This document shows positions 52,239-55,690 of a stretch of 55,690 bases of DNA, one piece after another (positions within the stretch are counted from its first letter, which is position 1; each line of letters begins with the position of its first letter). The translations under genes were made by a program, and so were the position numbers. The notes under the pieces were generated by a model. That model made no database searches. It saw only the letters and a list, made by a program, of their open reading frames with translations, and was not told the DNA's origin. The stretch is taken from the NCBI GenBank assembly GCA_018433765.1, contig JAHDQO010000014.1, positions 1-55,690 on the forward strand, written 5' to 3'. Source of the stretch: Tissierellales bacterium. Its GTDB lineage: Bacteria > Bacillota > Clostridia > Tissierellales > Sedimentibacteraceae.

Positions 52239-53021
52239 ATGACAAAAAGAGCACAGCAGTATTTATTAGTAACATTATTCATTGTAGTTATTTCATGGGT
52301 AGTATTAGCAATACTAAGCAGTTTAGGAATCGTTAAATATGGAGATATTATTTTTTGGATATTATATTTAACTGGTGGATTCTCTCCTTTGTTTTCAGCA
52401 TTGATAACTAATATGAGAGATAAAAAACTTGGTGAGTTTTCAAAGCTAATTTTTAAATGCAAAGTAAAGTTTAAATGGTACATATTTATTTTAATAATAC
52501 CACTAATAAGTTATATTCTACCTTGGTTATTTAATACTGCAAGTGGTATAGAAACTGACACATTACTTAGAGTACCAATTTATGAAATGATTTTTATATG
52601 TATACAAATGATAGTAGGTGGAGGTCTTGAAGAAGTTGGTTGGAGAGGGGTATTGCTTCCTGAATTCCAAAAAACCATGTCAAGTCTAAAGTCAACGTTA
52701 GCGGTTGGTCTTATATGGAGTATATGGCATTTGCCATTATGGTTTATCGAAGGTACGTCCCAACATAATTTTAATTTTATTATATTTGCACTTTCAACAA
52801 TAGTTCTATCATTTTTATTTACAGTCCTATATAATTCAACTAAAAGTATATTTATGTGTATTATGATGCATAGTCTTATGAATACATACCTTTCTAGTTT
52901 CAATTCATTTTATACCAGTGAAGTCGTTGAATTGATTATTAAAGGAATATTATTTATATCAATATTTGTTATATATGAAGTTGTAGAAAGAAAGAAAAAA
53001 GAAACACCAAAGCACATATAA
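52239..53021 (+). CDS. CPBP-family intramembrane metalloprotease
   Basis: 260 residues and about eight membrane helices. All CPBP motifs are present: EEVGWRG (the paired Glu and Arg), SIWHLPLWF (first His) and MMHSLMNTY (second His). Members cleave within the membrane (Rce1-like), and many bacterial ones serve in bacteriocin immunity or peptide processing. No bacteriocin gene is recognisable beside it. GGAGG precedes the ATG. Confidence 0.88.
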   Translation: MTKRAQQYLLVTLFIVVISWVVLAILSSLGIVKYGDIIFWILYLTGGFSPLFSALITNMRDKKLGEFSKLIFKCKVKFKWYIFILIIPLISYILPWLFNTASGIETDTLLRVPIYEMIFICIQMIVGGGLEEVGWRGVLLPEFQKTMSSLKSTLAVGLIWSIWHLPLWFIEGTSQHNFNFIIFALSTIVLSFLFTVLYNSTKSIFMCIMMHSLMNTYLSSFNSFYTSEVVELIIKGILFISIFVIYEVVERKKKETPKHI

Positions 53022-53239
53022 AAAGCTAACAGTCCTAAATTATATTATTTGTTATAATCGTGCTTTAATGATAATGTATTGTTTTTCATTTCACTGCTAG
53101 CTAACAGATATATTTTATTCTTTAATTTATTATTTGTTAATTGGCTCATGATACATATAAGTATGCTTGTTGTAACAATTATATTATTTATATCAATATC
53201 AAGCAAAAAATAAATTTTTCTAGATTGTAGGGGTACTTA

Positions 53240-53482
53240 ATGAATAGATTTACTAATAATTTGATTATGTGTATAATCGCTTTGATAGTTACAGTAATTA
53301 TCAATAAAATCTTTCTCCAATCAAAGAAAGGAACTGGAGCAATAGGTATAATTGGTAAAATAAATTTTTCGACAATTAAGTTTTTAGTTACTAAGAATTT
53401 TTTATCTATTTTTAAATTCATAGTAGTTTTTGCTGTGGTACTCGTATTGTTAATTTTGTTGAGAAGATTTATAGGTTGGTAG
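53240..53482 (+). CDS. Small membrane protein, unknown
   Basis: 80 residues with two hydrophobic helices (about 8-26 and 57-75) separated by a basic loop. AGGGG precedes the ATG. No family motif. A TATAAT at 53053-53058 with part of the recurring promoter sequence lies upstream, but its -35 is poor. Confidence 0.5.
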   Translation: MNRFTNNLIMCIIALIVTVIINKIFLQSKKGTGAIGIIGKINFSTIKFLVTKNFLSIFKFIVVFAVVLVLLILLRRFIGW

Positions 53483-53595
53483 AAATAAATAGAATAATTA
53501 TAATACTATATATTAATTTTTTTTACTTAATTAGTGATATTTGTGACTTTAAAAAATGTCATAGTTAGGTAAAAAACGAAAAGGTGGAAAAACTA

Positions 53596-54282
53596 TTGGA
53601 TGAGAAGTTATTAAAAGAGTATTTAAATAAGTTAAATCTTAGAATTAGTAGAGTTAAAAGAATAATTAAGTCTGTAGACATGTTTGAATATTATTTGTTA
53701 GACTTAAATAAGACGCTAGATTCAGCAATACCAGATAATTTAGACAATTTTTTAAGTGAATATACTAATAAATATGTGTCTATATATTATATAGAAGATT
53801 TAAAACACTATTATGCACTTAGAAAAAATAAAGTTATGCAAAATGCTGTTGAAAAGATGAAGTATAAATACACTCCACCATATAAATTAACTGATTTTAA
53901 AAACATAAACACTGAATACTTGAATAAATTAATTAAAGTTGGAATAAAAACAAATAATCAGCTTCTTAATGTTTGTAAGTCTAATGATGAAAGAAAGAAA
54001 TTATCGACCAAAATAGATATACCTTTAAAAGAAATAAACAAAATTACAAAGATGTCTGATCTTTGTAGAATATATGCAGTAAAATCAACAAGAGCAGAAT
54101 TATACTATGAAGCTGGAATTGATACTGTAGAGAAAATAGCTAAGTTAAGTCCCGAAAAATTAAGAAATATAGTAGTAAAGTATACAGAGGAAAATGATTT
54201 TTCTGGAACCCCTACATTACCTAAAGAAGCAAAATTCACAGTTGATTTTGCTAAGAAATTACATAAGATAGCCGAATTTTAA
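53596..54282 (+). CDS. DUF4332-like helix-hairpin-helix protein
   Basis: About 228 residues, cytosolic and helical. The second half has repeated helix-hairpin-helix-like units: LNKLIKVGIKTNNQLL and MSDLCRIYAVKSTRAELYYEAGIDTVEKIAKLSPEKLRNIV, as in DUF4332 proteins. Such folds usually bind nucleic acid or partner proteins; the role is unknown. I favour TTG 53596 because AAGGTGG stands 8 bases before it. GTG 53584 is part of that site and would add four residues. Confidence 0.7.
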   Translation: MDEKLLKEYLNKLNLRISRVKRIIKSVDMFEYYLLDLNKTLDSAIPDNLDNFLSEYTNKYVSIYYIEDLKHYYALRKNKVMQNAVEKMKYKYTPPYKLTDFKNINTEYLNKLIKVGIKTNNQLLNVCKSNDERKKLSTKIDIPLKEINKITKMSDLCRIYAVKSTRAELYYEAGIDTVEKIAKLSPEKLRNIVVKYTEENDFSGTPTLPKEAKFTVDFAKKLHKIAEF

Positions 54283-54440
54283 AACTAGTAGTGGCATTCT
54301 TGCGGACGGTACTTTTTTGTGTGCTATCTGCAATTTTATGTTATTTATTGTAATGTTTAGGAATACCATAGTTATATAAAATTATGCATTATTTTAGTTG
54401 CATATAATTTTTTAAAAAAAATTATAAAGGGGTAGTTTAT

Positions 54441-54788
54441 ATGCTTAAACAATTTTTTTCTTTCAGCGGAAGACTAAATAGATTAAGGTTTTTAGGTTAT
54501 GATGTAATAGTTACAGTATTTTTATTATTATTAAAAACTTTCATTGAAAATGTTGATAATACGGTTACAGCAATATTACTTTTAATATTAGTAATAATTT
54601 CTGCTGTTTCTGCATTTAGTATTTGTGTTAGAAGGCTTCATGACATAGAGCTTTCTGGTTGGTTCGCATTATTAAAGCTTTTTCCTATAATTACCTTCAT
54701 ACTTGATTTAATATTGATATTTAAGAAAGGTACAGACGGTCCTAATGAATATGGTGAAGATCCATTAAGCACTTTTTATGAGGTATAG
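54441..54788 (+). CDS. DUF805 family membrane protein
   Basis: 115 residues with four membrane helices. The N-terminal FFSFSGRLNRLRFL and the later CVRRLHDIELSGWFALLKLFP and KKGTDGPNEYGEDP are the DUF805 signature. AAGGGG precedes the ATG. Function of the family is not established; members are often near phage or stress genes. Confidence 0.9.
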   Translation: MLKQFFSFSGRLNRLRFLGYDVIVTVFLLLLKTFIENVDNTVTAILLLILVIISAVSAFSICVRRLHDIELSGWFALLKLFPIITFILDLILIFKKGTDGPNEYGEDPLSTFYEV

Positions 54789-54883
54789 TAATTTTTCTGT
54801 TAGTATATTGTTGCTATGTTGATATTTTATCAAAATATTGATATAATATGAGTATAAAAATCAATTATTTATGGAGGTGTATT

Positions 54884-55138
54884 ATGCCAACAATTAGACC
54901 AAGTTCAGATTTAAGAAACAAGTATAGTGAAATATCCGATTTTTGTCATGAATATCTGGAACCAATATATATCACAAAAAATGGTAAGGGTGATTTAGCT
55001 GTTTTAAGTATTGAAGCGTATGAAAGATTAGTAGGTAAGTATGAGTTAAGAAAACTTTTATTAGATGGAATTAAAGATGAAGAAGAAGGTAGAGTAATGG
55101 AATTTGATGAAACCTTTACAAAACTTAGAGAGTTATAA
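54884..55138 (+). CDS. Phd/YefM-type antitoxin
   Basis: 84 residues from ATG 54884 (GGAGGTG upstream). The N-terminal Phd fold shows IRPSSDLRNKYSEISDFC and the typical YITKNGKGDLAVLSIEAYERL. The acidic C-terminus should wrap and neutralise the toxin encoded 1 bp later. Such antitoxins bind their own promoter and repress the pair. Confidence 0.9.
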   Translation: MPTIRPSSDLRNKYSEISDFCHEYLEPIYITKNGKGDLAVLSIEAYERLVGKYELRKLLLDGIKDEEEGRVMEFDETFTKLREL

Positions 55139-55139
55139 T

Positions 55140-55457
55140 ATGAAGAAATATAAAATACGAGTTACAGATTTAGCATTTGAAGATATGAAAAGTATTAAGC
55201 TATATATTGCTAATGAATTGTGTGATAAACAGGCAGCTGAAAAGCTTATTGAAGAATTTTATGATGTAATTAAAAGTCTTTCAAGTATGCCTAAAAGACA
55301 TAATATAATAAGTGGAGAGGTTATACCAATTTCTATAGGTATCAGAAGAGTACCAGTACGTAATTATAATATTTTTTATAGATACCTAGAGGATGAAGGG
55401 ATAGTAACAATTAATAGAGTCTTATATGGTAAAAGAGAATGGCAGAGTCTAGTATAG
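55140..55457 (+). CDS. RelE/ParE-family toxin
   Basis: 105 residues from ATG 55140, one base after the antitoxin stop. The fold pattern is of the RelE/ParE superfamily: VTDLAFEDMKSIKLYIANEL, a middle LSSMPKRH and the C-terminal RRVPVRNYNIFYRYLED and INRVLYGKREW. The type is closer to ParE/YoeB-like proteins with a terminal Trp. Whether it attacks mRNA or gyrase cannot be told. Confidence 0.9.
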   Translation: MKKYKIRVTDLAFEDMKSIKLYIANELCDKQAAEKLIEEFYDVIKSLSSMPKRHNIISGEVIPISIGIRRVPVRNYNIFYRYLEDEGIVTINRVLYGKREWQSLV

Positions 55458-55507
55458 ACTTTAGAAATGTTGTTTATGATGTCTGCCATGCATTATACCA
55501 AAAATCT

Positions 55508-55683
55508 AATTTTTATAAGAATAACTATTTAATTTTAATAAATGCTAAAAATGAAGCTCAAGCTGATGCTTTTGCTGCATATTTTTTTATGCCTGTTTAT
55601 GTATTACAGTTGAATTTGTGGAGTATAGGAAGGAATTAACGGAAGCGTTATTGTTGGATGGGTACTTTAATGAGTTAGTGTAA
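55508..55683 (+). pseudogene. Fragment of an ImmA/IrrE-type metallopeptidase gene
   Basis: One frame gives NEAQADAFAAYFFMP, the sequence that follows the HExxH site in ImmA/IrrE peptidases. After a one-base shift the next frame gives VEFVEYRKELTEALLLDGYFNELV before a stop at 55681-55683. The HExxH part and N-terminus are absent and the 5' end overlaps the toxin gene. It is debris, typical of mobile-element borders. Confidence 0.65.
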
Positions 55684-55690
55684 TATATAA

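Noticed and set aside
52235-52483. Minus-strand frames antisense to the CPBP protease and the 53240 gene
   Set aside because: No translation signals, and they overlap genes with clear family motifs or better starts.
48600-55690. Accessory array as a true integron
   Set aside because: No integron integrase and no attC-type imperfect palindromes with GTTRRRY/RYYYAAC ends were recognised.

Overview
The window is a very AT-rich stretch of a low-G+C Gram-positive chromosome. Strong GGAGG-type ribosome binding sites, lipoprotein signal peptides, a DeoR-type iol regulator and sigma-54 regulons for an aldehyde:ferredoxin oxidoreductase and a peptide importer all point to an anaerobic, amino-acid- or peptide-fermenting member of the Clostridia (a Tissierella- or Sedimentibacter-like organism would fit). 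This placement is inference from gene content. No 16S gene is present.

Layout. 1-141: end of an IS3-family insertion sequence, cut by the window edge. 167-6866: orphan hybrid histidine kinase, then an AOR plus MoaD-like carrier operon with a canonical sigma-54 promoter and its probable AcoR-like activator directly upstream. 6953-8538: Na+/H+-type antiporter behind a fluoride riboswitch. 8727-15177: secreted MORN-repeat protein, a secreted Leu-x-x-Gly repeat protein with an MMPL/RND exporter, and a TetR regulator with matched operators at two promoters. 15234-18687: two tRNA-Lys genes (UUU and CUU anticodons). Each is preceded in its transcript by a peculiar 119-120 bp module that contains a copy of the first 21 nt of the tRNA: three tandem copies at one locus and one at the other. 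Between them lie an aminotransferase, a 44-codon small gene and a divergent CPBP-like membrane protein. 18763-25582: partial myo-inositol pathway (iolC, iolJ, iolB) joined to a TRAP transporter (dctP, dctQ, dctM) and divergent from a DeoR-type regulator, with paired operators. 25619-28386: purA and a FAD-dependent oxidoreductase. A DnaA-box cluster and a decayed M28 peptidase follow.

29624-42457: M19 dipeptidase, a kinase-like and a methyltransferase gene, two small membrane proteins, then a peptide-use regulon. In that regulon oppBCDFA and an M42 aminopeptidase each have a near-perfect sigma-54 promoter and flank one enhancer-binding activator. 42588-46190: RsiV-like lipoprotein, an unknown membrane protein, and a creatininase-family/MerR operon with a 19-bp-spacer promoter.

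46347-55690: accessory region of small, mostly plus-strand single genes (membrane proteins, lipoprotein, GNAT, CPBP protease, DUF4332-like, DUF805, Phd/ParE toxin-antitoxin). It is interspersed with gene debris (truncated M15 peptidase, GNAT tail, ImmA/IrrE fragment) and a recurring promoter sequence.

The strongest candidate for something undescribed is the tRNA-Lys leader module. Next are the partial iol/TRAP cluster and the two sigma-54 circuits, which can be read almost completely from the DNA.
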